NCBI GenBank assembly: GCA_022539475.1
Contig: VCMS01000361.1
Span: 1-64,000, forward strand
Source: Gracilaria domingensis
Taxonomy: Eukaryota > Rhodophyta > Florideophyceae > Gracilariales > Gracilariaceae
Reading direction: 5' to 3'
DNA: 64,000 nt
Positions 12,202 through 23,201 of this stretch are shown piece by piece (the first letter of the stretch is position 1; the number at the start of each line of letters is the position of its first letter). A program made the translations under genes and the position numbers. The notes below the pieces were generated by a model, which was given only the letters and a program-made list of their open reading frames with translations, did not search any database and was not told the origin of the DNA.

Positions 12202-15200
12202 ATGCATACTACAAAAACCTATGTTTTGAGAAATATATTGCCGACAGCAATGTCAGGGCACCTTGTATTGTGCACATGGAAGAGGTGCTCTTCCATTTGG
12301 AAGAGTGGCTTTTCCATTGGAAGAGGTGCTTTTCCAAAAAATCAACACAAATTTCCTTCCAAAACGCAGTTGCAGGCCCAAATAGAGTGACGAGTTCTAT
12401 CACACATATCTTTTAAACTACTCGGACTTACTGCGTGCTAGTATGTGCGTTTGAGAGCCATGACTAGGACCTTTAACGTCCACATGATTTGAATCAAATC
12501 GAGGGAATGGAAGAAAAATGGTGCTAAGTTAAACATTGCCATTTACACGATTTTCTTACCTATTCCATGTCCACCTGACAAGGGTTAAAGATGGAGAAAA
12601 AACGATACTAAGCTGCTTTTGTTCCAACTTTGCGACAGTTTTCCGCTATCCAGCTTGCTGGAAAGATATTGGAATTTCCGGGAACCAGGAAGAAAATTTT
12701 ATTGTGTTGCATTGGTTCAGCTCTTAGAGCGATCTTTACTGTTTGGCGGCAGGAAGGTGAACTAGTAAACACTAGAGACACCAGAAAGATTATAGAATAA
12801 TCAATCTGCATGTGTATCTCGAAGATATCACACGTCCAAGGGTATGGGAGGGTGGGTGATGAAAGAAACTAAGACGACTACAAGAAGATTCATAGGTGTG
12901 CGATGGATCGATGCTTGCAAACGGCGTTGCGATGTTTGCCGCCAAGCTGTGTGCTCGCGAAGCACACTTTGTACTGTTTGGCGGCAAACCAGTGCAGCAA
13001 AGATCCAGGTCGCAGCACCCAATTTCCAATAAATCCACTTCCTGGCTCCCGGAAAATCAATATTTGGAACGAAAGTTTGGGCGGGAAGAACGATCTTCAG
13101 GCGCGGACAGTTGCTACGGCCGCAGCCCTGACATAGCGCAGATCTTTTGTCCCTCCCGCTGTTTTTCATCGTCAGCTTTTGCTAACCGTAAGACTTTTGC
13201 TTCTAGTGCCAGCTTGTTAAGCATGTGGTGAACACAAAGTTCGTTCTCATTTTTGTAAGACTGGAGTCAGACTCCCTTCGTCAAAGAGCTTAAGAGCACT
13301 CAACCGCAACAGAATTCAGAATGGAATTAGGGGTTTATTCGGACGGATATTATCCATATAGGCTCTGAAGTACGATGCATAATAAACAACTAGAAACAAG
13401 AATGGCGTGTAGAAATTCCGGACATAATCGGATATGAATTTGAGAAAAACTACAACAAACCAATATGGATCGTAAAGAATGATTTCTGCAGACTTTCAAA
13501 CAGTAACGGATGCCACGGTTTTGATATATGTGTTCTTTCAAAAACTAACAGTATTCGTTTTCGTTAAGTAACCAAATTTTTCTAAACGAGAAATTATATT
13601 CATTGCTAACCAAATAATTCCAAATAACTACACGTAGCTTTCAAAATTGAACTAAGCTATCTCAAAGAACTGTAATTCCTTTTCTGAGTCTTTATAAGTG
13701 TCAACTATATATTTATTGTGAAAACATTGAGTTCTTTTGACAATAAGCCGTTCCTGGGGTATTGGTTTCGGTCTGAACATAAAACCTTTCGTTGCCTGCT
13801 GTGTTTATACAGTGTTCTAGCATATACTTACAAAGAAACTGCATATAAAAAGGCAACAAGAAGTTTTTCATCTTATCAGACTAAATGATTATGAATTTAA
13901 ACGGAGTTCAAATCTTCAAAGCAGTTTTGCAAATAGAAAACATCGGATACAATCCGTTTAGAAATTTTTACTATTTCGGATTATCCATAATCGCAAACGT
14001 ATTGGTTTTTTCCGGAACCGATAAGATCATAAATGTTTGGACTCGGTTGTTTTGCGAAAACAGTTTTTATAATGTGGGCGAAGACGGATAAATTAAAATG
14101 TAGTTTTCGATTTTCCAAATTCGTCCAGGGTAATTTTGGATGGGTTTGCAACGGGTGCATTCAAACGGCTAGCCGTCCGGATAAATGCCTAAATGGAATG
14201 TGACGTACTATAGAGGTGTCGATCCATGGATCACTGGAGGATGTCCGGATTAAAAATATGGTTCTTTTGAGCTTCAAGCAGGTGGTATACATAATCACAA
14301 CCTTTGATGGTATAGTTTTCACCGCTTCCTTTAGGACGACTATGACAATGCTTTTGAGAATGAATTTGGTGCTTAAAAGGAGGACTGCAGCAAGGTGAAA
14401 GTATTGCGGTGTTTTTTTGTCGTCTGTACTTGGCAGCAGGAATCGTTGTGAAGACTATGGAGAAGCTGTACCCATGTATACCCATGTACACTACGAGACG
14501 AATTTGACAGCAGCATAGTGTAGATCGACCTTCCGGCACCGTTCTGTTAATACGGTCTCTTTGAGGTGAAAAGGCAATTCTATTACTAGCGTTCAGGATT
14601 ACGATGCATATACACGTGTGCTCAACGTGCTACATGTTCGCATGAACACGTCGGGTGATCCTTTCATCTAGAACTCGAGAATTGTTTGGTAGTTCCGCTG
14701 GGAAGGAATCGTTCTCAAACACCCATCTTTCATCGATTCGAACTGTTACGAGATTGTTTTGTTAGTGGTGCTTGTATTCTTTAGTACTTGGGAACGCTAT
14801 TACTTCTGAAAATATCAGTTAGGAGCTACTGGATTCGAACACGATAGCAGAGAATATGAAGAAAAGACAGTATGGGCATTATTGGCATTAGTATCTTGTG
14901 AGCTTCAGTCCACTTGACGGGCCTAGTCTTTACCTCGGACTGATATTTTGTCGCCGCGGCCTTCCGTCACAGTGTGACCTTGACCTAGATAACGGATGCA
15001 AACACGGTCCTATCTTCGCATGGAAAGAAAGCAAGTTGATTCGCTGTGTGAAAGCTCAAACTCTACAATCTAAATTTACAACGGAGATCGATGCGTATTC
15101 GCTTCTCGAATTTGGATCTTCCAAACGACTGAAAGCGCGCAACCTTGTGATGGCAGCGATATCATGCAGGACAAACCTAAACCCAAGAAGTTTGGAGAAA

Positions 15201-16610
15201 GCTGACGACTAATTCAGCACGAAATGCATCGTAGACAGCAACAAGTGCGTTTTGCATGAGATAGCACTGATAAGGCCTGGATGACAGCTGCTGTCATTAT
15301 GAAGATACTGCTACTGTGAGTACTGAACTGTCAGTAGCCAACACGCTTTCTATGACAAAAGTGGGTGAAGAGCAGCTCCTTTGTCCATTTCCTCGTCTTC
15401 ACAATCCATGCCTGACCGTCAGGTTGCGTGCCACGACCAATCTATACCCTTCTCTTACTGTCCGTTTGTCCACTGTCCACTTCTCTTCCAGAACCAATGC
15501 ATTGGAAATCTTCATGTTGTATTCAAGTAGAGCACAAAAGAAGATTCTCTTGAGTCTCTGGTGTGCACATTCCACTGTGCTGCAAAAATTCCAACCGCAA
15601 GCGATACCAACGGTACCGACGGTACTGCACGCCCTGTAAAGAGTATTGCAAACTCTATTAGAGCCAAATTCACTTTGCTGAAGAACTTTTGAGGGGCTCT
15701 CCCGAAACAGTCGATACAGAACCTGTATGGATGGAGAGGTTGTGACATATCATCACCTGGTCCGACCCGTCGGTCCACTGAGGTCGTTATGAAGCAGTTC
15801 ATCAGAGTAGGGGGTAATTACTCACGGATGTAACAACCCTTAGGGCCTTTCTACGAAAAGACATGGACAATTTATGATATGTCCATGTCGGGCGTTTTGT
15901 CCTTGCTTCTGGAGCGAAGGCAAGAGAATGACATGTGAAAAATGGTTCTACAAGATTTGTTTTTAATTTTTAGAACTTTCAGCTTATTTTATTTTAAATT
16001 TCTTGTGTTACACGTTTGCAATTTGTACATGTCTTGTCCTTATGTTGAGCCCTTAGGGGGACCACGGGGCAGTTTGTGTCGACATGGCTCAGTTCGATTA
16101 CAGCTGTACCGTCGTACAAGGGAAAGATCTTGCATTGCGGTGGTCACGATTGTCATGACGATGACGCACTGAGTGCTCGCTCTGTTGTAATGGTCCTACG
16201 CGCGTCAAGAGGCTCGAGCACGTGCAATGGCGCACGCGCCGAATCGCGAGGAAACGGTTCCTTCAAAACAGGTTTGTTGATCGTAACAATATCGTATCGT
16301 CTTCTGCAAGAAATATCGTTACTTCCAATGATACCGCTTCGTGGAATACACGCCCGGTCGGCTGGACGAAAGCCCGTTCTGAGTTGTTGTCGCCGACGTG
16401 GACATTTCCGTTTTTGTGTTGCCCCTTCACGCGTGACCTGCGATGCGCGTTTTACCTCCGACTACTTCTTGTCATGGAGATTTAAACCGGAGACCTCGAT
16501 CGATTTCAGCATCTCTGCATCTTTTGCTCATCTTCCCTCTCCACTGCCTCGGTTCTTTTCCGAGATCGTATCCTTCCGTCATCTTTCTGCCTCAACTCTG
16601 TTCCGGGACC
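12202..16610. other. 4.4-kb spacer without a recognised gene
   Basis: Open frames here are short and look random. The AT content is high, especially 13,300-14,150. A 104-codon frame at 14,898-15,212 (plus) has no feature I recognise. The only clear structure is a perfect 10-bp hairpin at 15,860-15,889. Confidence 0.5.
15860..15889. repeat. Perfect 10-bp hairpin
   Basis: GACATGGACA (15,860-15,869) and its exact reverse complement (15,880-15,889) are separated by a 10-base AT-rich loop. It lies about 720 bp upstream of the Cys-rich gene. No poly-T run follows it, and its role is unknown. Confidence 0.6.
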
Positions 16611-17642
16611 ATGTCTAGCTCCCCTTGTGCCTTCGTCCTTATCTTGTTCATCGTATCCGTCATCCACGGAGTACAAAGCTCGGAAGTGCACTCGCATTCG
16701 AGTGGGGACTGCCCTTCAGGTTCTGGCGTGACCGACGACGGTTCATGTGAAGTATGTCCACCTGGCACCGCGGCCGATTACAAGTACTGCTCCCCATGCT
16801 ATCCCGGAAGCTTTTCAACCGAGGCCGGCCAAATGTATTGCGAGCCTTGCCCATCAGGATCCTTTTCACTGGAAGGCGCGACTTCATGCACTACTTGTCC
16901 AGACGGTACAGTACTGTTGCGTGACGGAAGCTGCGGAGTATGCCCCCCCGGAGAGTATATGGCCGACTACTCTCCAACGTGCAACGAATGTGAACCCGGC
17001 TTCTTCAAGGCTGAGGAAGGATTTGGCCCGTGCCTTCCGTGCGATCTGGACTCGTATTCAGCGTCGGGCTCTGCGAGTTGTACCTCATGCCCTGAGAATC
17101 AAGCTTTGCTTTCAAGCGGGAGCTGTGGCTCATGTCCTCCAGGACAGCACTACGACACGTATTCGTTGAATTGCACTGATTGCTATCCTGGCTCGTTTAC
17201 AAACTACCCGAATGTGATGTCCAACTGCTTTTCTTGCGGCGGCAATTCTTTCTCCAGAATGGGGGCGACGGAATGTATTGATTGCCCGCGGGGTACGGTG
17301 TACATCGAGAGCTCGATGAGCTGTGAGACATGCCCGCCGGGCACGACGTACGATAGTCACTTTGGGAACTGTACGAGGTGCTCGTTCAACCAATTCAGTC
17401 GGGGACGCGGGGAGAGCTACTGCAAGTCCTGTGCGGCGAATACGTTTGCTCGGGAAGGCGCCTCAACTTGCTTCACGTGCCCGGGTGAAATGGTTTTCAT
17501 TGCGGACCTTGATGCGTGCGGAACTTGTGACGAGGGCAAGTCGTACCAGTCGTACTCGGCGATGTGCAGCGATTACTATTCGTATGGGTATGGGTTCAGC
17601 TCACCCGAGCCGGAGGCACCGGAGGATCCCATCGCAGGATGA
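16611..17642 (+). CDS. Secreted cysteine-rich repeat protein (ephrin-receptor-like/GCC2-GCC3 type)
   Basis: A 343-residue protein. I chose the ATG at 16,611 because it gives a clean signal peptide (MSSSPCAFVLILFIVSVIHG) directly before the mature part; the frame is open upstream but without that property. The mature chain is four units of about 70 residues plus a fifth partial one. Each opens C-x-x-CPPG, followed by a Tyr-rich stretch, C-x-x-C-x-PGSF and a C-x-x-CP-x-G-T segment. This spacing resembles the TNFR/ephrin-receptor-like (GCC2/GCC3) domain family, which occurs in many copies in algae and oomycetes. No transmembrane segment follows, and the tail is acidic and Pro-rich. It is likely extracellular or in the cell wall, and its ligand is unknown. 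No intron is needed. Confidence 0.8.
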   Translation: MSSSPCAFVLILFIVSVIHGVQSSEVHSHSSGDCPSGSGVTDDGSCEVCPPGTAADYKYCSPCYPGSFSTEAGQMYCEPCPSGSFSLEGATSCTTCPDGTVLLRDGSCGVCPPGEYMADYSPTCNECEPGFFKAEEGFGPCLPCDLDSYSASGSASCTSCPENQALLSSGSCGSCPPGQHYDTYSLNCTDCYPGSFTNYPNVMSNCFSCGGNSFSRMGATECIDCPRGTVYIESSMSCETCPPGTTYDSHFGNCTRCSFNQFSRGRGESYCKSCAANTFAREGASTCFTCPGEMVFIADLDACGTCDEGKSYQSYSAMCSDYYSYGYGFSSPEPEAPEDPIAG

Positions 17643-17860
17643 TTGAGGTGCATGACGGTGGGGTCCCGGGGTAGGGGTGTGTGGTGTTGAAAAACTTTTC
17701 AACTTTTTCTTCTAGAATTCGCTAAGCAAGCATGAGATGTTGTCAGATGTCACTGTGATAGCCTGAGCGTGGTACAGCTGTGCGACGTGCCCAGGACGTT
17801 TTTTCCCTCCAAAATTCGAATCTTAAATTTACCTTGTACCGTACCGCATCTCGCACCGGT

Positions 17861-18340
17861 TCATACGTGTAGCTCCATCTCCTCGCCGAAGCCGCAACTG
17901 GGAGAGCCTCTCCAGCCGCAGCACAGTCTGCTCACGCGGACCGGTTGCCGGTTGTCAGAGCCATCGCGTCGTCCTCTCCGAGACGGCATTGCTGTACATC
18001 TCCTCGATCTGTTGCACCCAGGTGTGAACAGTCTTCCCCCCAGAGCCCTTGCCAAATCCTCCAAAGACTTGTCGAACAAGGTCATCACCATCACGCTGTA
18101 CATACCGTGTCTTGTATGGAGATGAATGCTCGGAAAGTGCTCCTTGGAACGCACTGTACTTCCGAGAAGTTCGTACTTGGAGTACTCGCTTCTCAGAGAG
18201 TCTCTTCCCCTATAAACTTTTGCTCTATATTTCTTGTTACCATCCCCTGTATCCCGTACAAGATACACAGTCCTTTGTACGCCGGAATTTAGCTTTTTGA
18301 TGACCCTATATCTATTGTCAATAAGCCTTGAAGTGCAAAA
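17861..18340 (-). pseudogene. CK1-like protein kinase, N-lobe fragment
   Basis: The reading frame from 18,340 downward gives LIDNRYRVIKKLNSGVQ, VYLVRDTGD and AKVYRG, then EYSKYELLG and MVMTLFDKSLEDLARALGG. This is the order of a casein-kinase-1 N-lobe: a glycine-loop variant, the beta-3 Lys and the hinge with SLEDL. After residue 110 the match stops, and a Q-Q-I-E-E-M-Y helix like the CK1 alpha-E appears in another frame near 18,000. The catalytic loop is absent. There is no ATG ahead of the kinase homology. It is a truncated relic, possibly related to the intact kinase 1.4 kb downstream. Confidence 0.6.
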
Positions 18341-19697
18341 CAACTTTCTTGCTAAATATCAAGAAGGAGAGTGTTTGTTCTCAATGGGCAACTGAAATGT
18401 GAATAGTATCGCTTCTGAGAATGACTAGAATGGCATTTCTGCATCCCTGACCCGCTTACTTGTAGACCAATGCGAAAAATATTTCTAGTACCAAAAGGGT
18501 TTCCCAGACATAGCCAAACTTGCTCTGACTTTGAGCCTTTGTAATTAACCCGTATCAGTTGATTCCTGACTTTTATTGAACTGTTTCCGTCTGATTTATG
18601 AAAAGTGTGAAAGTCTTTGTAATGACACGAAGCGCAGCATTATGAGTTCTCCAAATTGTACTCATTTATTTTTTGACCGCCAATCCCCAACTTCATTTCA
18701 ACTTTTTAGATCAGAGCAAGCAAAAAAATTGAAGATGGATTAGGATTTCCTGCTTACAAATGATCCAGCGCAGAACTTCAAGTTTTCCAGTTGAGACCGT
18801 TCCATCAAAGTTTCGAAGAGAATGTGGCAATCGTCTAACGAGGAGTATGCATTGACTACTCGATAATACTGAGTCGATAGACCCTTAGAACTTCATATTC
18901 GTCGAAAACGCATCCTTCCGCAAAACTTTGCAAACCATGTTCTCCGCAAGACTGAGTCTTCACCTGGATTCTAGTTGAAAGTTTCCATTTTTTTTGCAAA
19001 GGTACAAAATTCAAACCGAATCCCACTTTCAAAAGTTTGAGTGCTCCTTCTCTTCTGGCCTACAGGGGGTAGCTTACATGCACCAATCCAACTGTCTCAT
19101 CTTTATCTCCCGACTCACGAAATCACGGTTACGAGGCTCAAAGTTTTGACACAATGTCGTAAGGAATGTCCAGATTCAGTCAGATTCTGATTTTAGGCAG
19201 CCCTTCACGGAACTGAATCAAAAGTTTGAGTCTAGAATTGAATTATGATTCCGAAATTCACAACGACGACACATGCGTCCATTTAGTACGTATTTAAGTT
19301 TACATATCTTTCTCAATTGTATTCCAAAATGCGCAAATGCAGAGGAGGCGATGCTTTCGGTTTGTGCGGTCGGGTCTGAACCACTTTGAGAGAGATACTT
19401 TCTCCATCTCGGAAATCACATTCACGAGCGGAAGTAAACATAACTTCTATTCCTGATTATGAGATATTTCTGTGGGAACGGTCCTTAATCAATAATCTTG
19501 TAGAAAGAACAGAATTCCATACAGAGCAGAAAAGGTCGTCTTCACCTCGCCTTTCTTCTGCTTAAATTCGGGTACGAGAATTCTCTCAGCTATTTAACGT
19601 CCGTTATCATCTCCCGTCGGAAACGTTTGAGAAAAGCAGTAGAGAAAAGCGTCATCCTATTTACCCGATCAAAAGGAAAAGAGTTGTATGCTGAGGA
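18341..19697. other. Spacer without a recognised gene
   Basis: No open frame of note and no recognisable motif. It is AT-rich DNA between the kinase fragment and the CK1-like kinase, and should hold that gene's promoter. I see no clear TATA box. Confidence 0.45.
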
Positions 19698-20594
19698 ATG
19701 AAACTGGATAAAAAAGATTTTGTCGGGGAGATTTTGAATAACAGATGGGTCGTGGGACCTCAACTTGGGGCTGGTCGCTCCGGATTAGTTTTCCAAGTGA
19801 CGGACAACAGCGATGAACATCTGAACGCTGTAGTAAAAGTTGCTGCAGTTGATGAAACGACAGTTGACAATTCATTTTATGGCCAAGAGGAAGAGCTTCT
19901 GTACCAGGCGCAAAGCGAGATGGTCCATGAGATTATAACATTGCAGAAGTTGGACGATAAAGCTCCCATTCTTCGTGTTCCGAAAGTTTTGGACTTCGGA
20001 ACGCATGGTGAAAATAATTTCTTTATAACGACTAGGTTTGAGGAAACGGTGGAAAAGCTCCACGAAGATGCTGGCTGGAAGTTTTCTAATGCGGAGATTA
20101 TGTTCATCTCTCTGCAAGTCTATCAAACCATGAGCACCCTTCACAGCCTGGGACAAGTTCGTGGTGACATCAAAGAGGGGAACGTCGCGAGAGGTTTGGG
20201 TGCTGACAAGGATAACTTCTACCTCATTGACTTTGGACGGTCGAAGAGCCTAGTAACTGGAGTGAGCACTATTTCCAGTGATAAAGGCGCCTTTCTTGAT
20301 ATGATGGTGAGATTGTTCCGAGGCGGCTCTGCAGGTCTTGTACCAGAACATGACGAGGATGACACTATCTTTTGGAGCAACATCTTGGATGAAGAGGTTC
20401 GGCAGATGAAGAAGAACGTTGACGATGCTGTGGAAGCTCGGAACAAGCAGGGCATGCCCATACCGGATCCGATTAAGGTTTTGTTGCAAGAGTCTATAGA
20501 ACATCTACCGGCTCACCGGCGGATGGCTGCCCTTTTGCGGGAGGCGTATGTGCAAACAGTAGATCCGAACGAAGCCTTGTTCGACAGTTCTTGA
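19698..20594 (+). CDS. CK1-like protein kinase or pseudokinase
   Basis: A 298-residue single-exon frame from the ATG at 19,698. Kinase landmarks appear in order: glycine loop GAGRSGLVFQV (about residue 23), beta-3 AVVKVA, a conserved alpha-C Glu region, a catalytic loop reading V-R-G-D-I-K-E-G-N instead of H-R-D-x-K-x-x-N, and DFG in LIDFGRSK. The catalytic Asp, Lys, Asn and the DFG Asp are all present, so it may be active despite the altered His-Arg. The small size and the loop form point to the casein-kinase-1/VRK group. The C-lobe ends with a helical HLPAHRRMAALLREAY. It is a host gene with no break. Its substrate cannot be told. Confidence 0.75.
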   Translation: MKLDKKDFVGEILNNRWVVGPQLGAGRSGLVFQVTDNSDEHLNAVVKVAAVDETTVDNSFYGQEEELLYQAQSEMVHEIITLQKLDDKAPILRVPKVLDFGTHGENNFFITTRFEETVEKLHEDAGWKFSNAEIMFISLQVYQTMSTLHSLGQVRGDIKEGNVARGLGADKDNFYLIDFGRSKSLVTGVSTISSDKGAFLDMMVRLFRGGSAGLVPEHDEDDTIFWSNILDEEVRQMKKNVDDAVEARNKQGMPIPDPIKVLLQESIEHLPAHRRMAALLREAYVQTVDPNEALFDSS

Positions 20595-21063
20595 ACAAAC
20601 CTCTCATGTACATGGAAGGATATACGCATTCATCATTCTTTGCATTCTACCTGTAGAACTACAGATGTCCTCATTATGCCGCTGACTAACTAATAAAGAG
20701 ATGTGCGCCCTGCGATTGTGTTTTGCAATAGATCTTCGCTACAAATAGTAGATGATTCCGTAAAGAAAACAGAAAGAGCTTCTTGCCGTTCATAGAGCAG
20801 TGGGCATCTCCTGAAATACGAAAACGCATTTACGCATAATAGTGTAAAAGGGGTTTTGCGCTTCAATTCACGTTCTGAAAACCCTTCGCTCGCACACTCG
20901 CCCTATAAACGCAAATTGCTAACGAAGAGCATTCATTGTTATGGCTCGTGAATCTCACGAGTCATATGAATGATTGTCCTTCCCTCTGCCGCAAACGCAA
21001 CGTTCCACCCAGACTTTCAACTTCTCTCGCCCTATTCATACTACAACATCAAGCGCTTTCTCT

Positions 21064-22218
21064 ATGCCCACCTGCCCACCATCTCTTTTATGGTCACTCG
21101 GCCGCAAGCGCGAAAAGCAGTTCAGAGATCTACTCACAAGGCACGAGCAAAGAATAAGGCAAGGGAGAGTCATGCGTAGAGCACTGCAGCTCCCTTCTCT
21201 ATCTTTATTCTTCTTCTTGTTTGGAAGTGGATGTTAATCGTCGTTAGTCATACTAACAGGGTTCAATCATGCCACATTTCAGTACATGCTGGTAACGTTC
21301 AAGCCATTATTTGATGGATACACGCCAAAATCTATAAATGGCTTTGTTAAAGCCAAGACCCAAATATCGAAAAGCAGGTCACGCCTCTTGGATGCGCAAA
21401 CATGTCTTGGTCTGGTTCTTGCTCATACGAGAACTCGGGGATCTATAATGAGCCTTTAGTTGGTCTTTGGATTAACAGCGAGGGTGATTTCGCTATACAT
21501 AAGGTTCGGGAGACAAATACTCATCCGTGTTTTACTGAAAGATGAGAATGCGTCAGTTTGCATACCATCTGCAGAAGACATGAGTATATACAATGGGATA
21601 ATTGAGGCAAAATAGCCCTGCCTAAAAAAGGTTTACAGCTTTGCTGACGGTCTCAAATTTCGTCTTCAAAAGTGTGGAGATCCTATCATACAAAGCAGGT
21701 TGTACAATGGATGGACACACGACCACTATGTTTCTAAAGTGTTCGTTTTCAGCCCAACAGGGATAATATTAGCATGTGGTCTTAACGCGCCGTGGTCAAT
21801 GCATGACTCAACTGTTGCAGAAGCGTCTGGCGTGTATGAAAGATTGGAGAAAGCTCATAGGGAATGGGGTGCACGATGAGTCATTGATTCCGCTTTTGCA
21901 AGAGCTCGTCATCTTTTCCTCGTCAAAAGCAGCCCTAATATCGTGACACTTGCCTCCAATGCTTCCGAGCTGAAGCTTGGAAAGGAGGCGACTTCTCTTA
22001 GACAGAGTGCGGAGTGGGGAATGGAGGCGTTGAAATCCGCGTGCCCTAGAGTTCTGGACCGCATCAAATACGAGGGCTACGGAGAGAAGAAAATGTTTCT
22101 AAAAGCAGTTGTACTTCTCTTTAATCTTCGAACTCGAAGAGTTGGTCTCAATCAAATTCGCACTGTGTTCGTGTCAGCACTGAAGAACGATGTGCACACT
22201 GTATTTTTTCAGTTATGA
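21064..22218 (+). pseudogene. PIF/Harbinger transposase (DDE_Tnp_4 type), decayed
   Basis: One frame reads like the family throughout: LTGFNHATFQYML, KPLFDGYTP, CLGLVLAHTRTRG, LVFGLT with LYIRFGRQIL, FADGLKFRLQ (first catalytic Asp), NGWTHDHYVSKVFVFSPTG, NAPWSMHDS (second Asp), AEWGMEAL and FNLRTRRVGLNQIRTVF at the end. The frame is kept without any frameshift but is cut by four stops: TAA 21,235, TAG 21,457, TAG 21,613 and TGA 21,877. The first in-frame ATG is at 21,064, but in-frame homology-like sequence starts slightly upstream. It is inactive unless stops are read through. Confidence 0.8.
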
Positions 22219-23201
22219 TCTTTGTCGTGAGGGCTTGCGTTGCGCATATTGGCACTGCCGCCGCAATTGTTTGTCATGTTCGCATTGGGCATATTGGCAC
22301 TGCCACCAGGATTATTCGTCATGTTTAACATCATCATGTTCATTATATTCTCGTTGTGACGCAGATGTGCTTCCATCATCCTCTCGAACCTCTCACCCTC
22401 GCGAACAGCCCTCTCACGCTCCCGATCGGCACGCTCGGCTTCCAATTTGCGTCGTTTTTTTCGCTCTTTCTGGTCTTCAATGATAGATAATTTGTACAGT
22501 GTAACGAGATCCTCGTTTTCCTCTTCTTTCTTCCTTCGCGGATGAACGAGACGACGTCTGTTGAATATCGCAGAATTATTATTGGCACCTCGAGTCGTTT
22601 GAATCGCACCCAGTCCTACAGCCTCCTCTATCTCATCGGCATCTTTCTGTAACTCGTCATCAACATCTGTGGTCTTCTCTAGGCCCAGGTCGTTCCCGAT
22701 ATCAAACTCGTCATCGTCCTCAGCATTACCAATTTCAGACTTCTCCTTGATAAGTTTAATTATACGCTTAGCACGCTGAACTTCTGGTGGACAATGTGAA
22801 TTTCCAGTAGGCACCTTTTGCCGGTGAAGACTGGCAAACTTTCGACGTAAGGAATCCACATTTCGTTTGCAGGCTGGATATACGTCCAGGTGGTTTTTGC
22901 CAACCGACTCCCACTCAATGGGTCCAATGGAAAGGATATGCTCAATTAGATCCGGCAAGCAATTGACTTCTTGCCTTGCAAAGCCATACCCTCTCACTTT
23001 GTTAGTTCTCTGCTTCTTCGGTGCCCTCGCAATCGCAGGATTTGAAGTACGCTTCGTTCCAACAGCTGCTTTAATAGGCTGCGTCTTTTCTTCAGAGAGC
23101 AACAGCGTTTCGACATCTAGAGTCTCAGCGATTTCTGCTGCTACAATTTGGATCTCAGTTTCCAAATCCAGAACACCCGTAACAGCCGCAGAGGAAGCCA
23201 T
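22209..23201 (-). CDS. Myb/trihelix-like DNA-binding protein of the Harbinger unit
   Basis: A 330-residue intact frame, with the ATG chosen at 23,199-23,201 (MASSAAV). Residues about 70-150 (RGYGFARQEVNCLPDLIEHI ... IEWESVG ... LRRKFASLHRQKVPTG ... CPPEVQRAKRI) match the SANT/Myb-like domain seen in DUF6818-type proteins, with Trp and Leu positions typical of a three-helix bundle. A basic patch (PKKQR) precedes it. An acidic middle, then a long Lys/Arg/Glu coiled coil (EDQKERKKRRKLEAERADRE) and an Asn/Met/Gly repeat tail follow (MTNNPGGSANMPNA repeated as MTNNCGGSANMRNA). It is the only undamaged part of the unit, so it may still act on related elements or have been co-opted. Confidence 0.75.
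   Translation of the reverse strand: MASSAAVTGVLDLETEIQIVAAEIAETLDVETLLLSEEKTQPIKAAVGTKRTSNPAIARAPKKQRTNKVRGYGFARQEVNCLPDLIEHILSIGPIEWESVGKNHLDVYPACKRNVDSLRRKFASLHRQKVPTGNSHCPPEVQRAKRIIKLIKEKSEIGNAEDDDEFDIGNDLGLEKTTDVDDELQKDADEIEEAVGLGAIQTTRGANNNSAIFNRRRLVHPRRKKEEENEDLVTLYKLSIIEDQKERKKRRKLEAERADRERERAVREGERFERMMEAHLRHNENIMNMMMLNMTNNPGGSANMPNANMTNNCGGSANMRNASPHDKDHN

Larger units (their letters stand above)
21064..23201. mobile_element. PIF/Harbinger-type DNA transposon (two convergent genes)
   Basis: The unit pairs a Harbinger DDE transposase (plus) with a Myb/trihelix-like protein (minus). Having a separate Myb-like protein is a hallmark of PIF/Harbinger elements, where it helps the transposase bind DNA and enter the nucleus. 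The two genes meet tail to tail and overlap by 10 bp. I could not find terminal inverted repeats or a TWA target duplication by eye, so the outer limits given are those of the genes. Confidence 0.7.

Noticed and set aside
16076-16618. 180-codon frame upstream of the Cys-rich gene
   Set aside because: Overlaps the Cys-rich gene start region in another frame, with low-complexity Arg/Ser content and no domain; likely chance.
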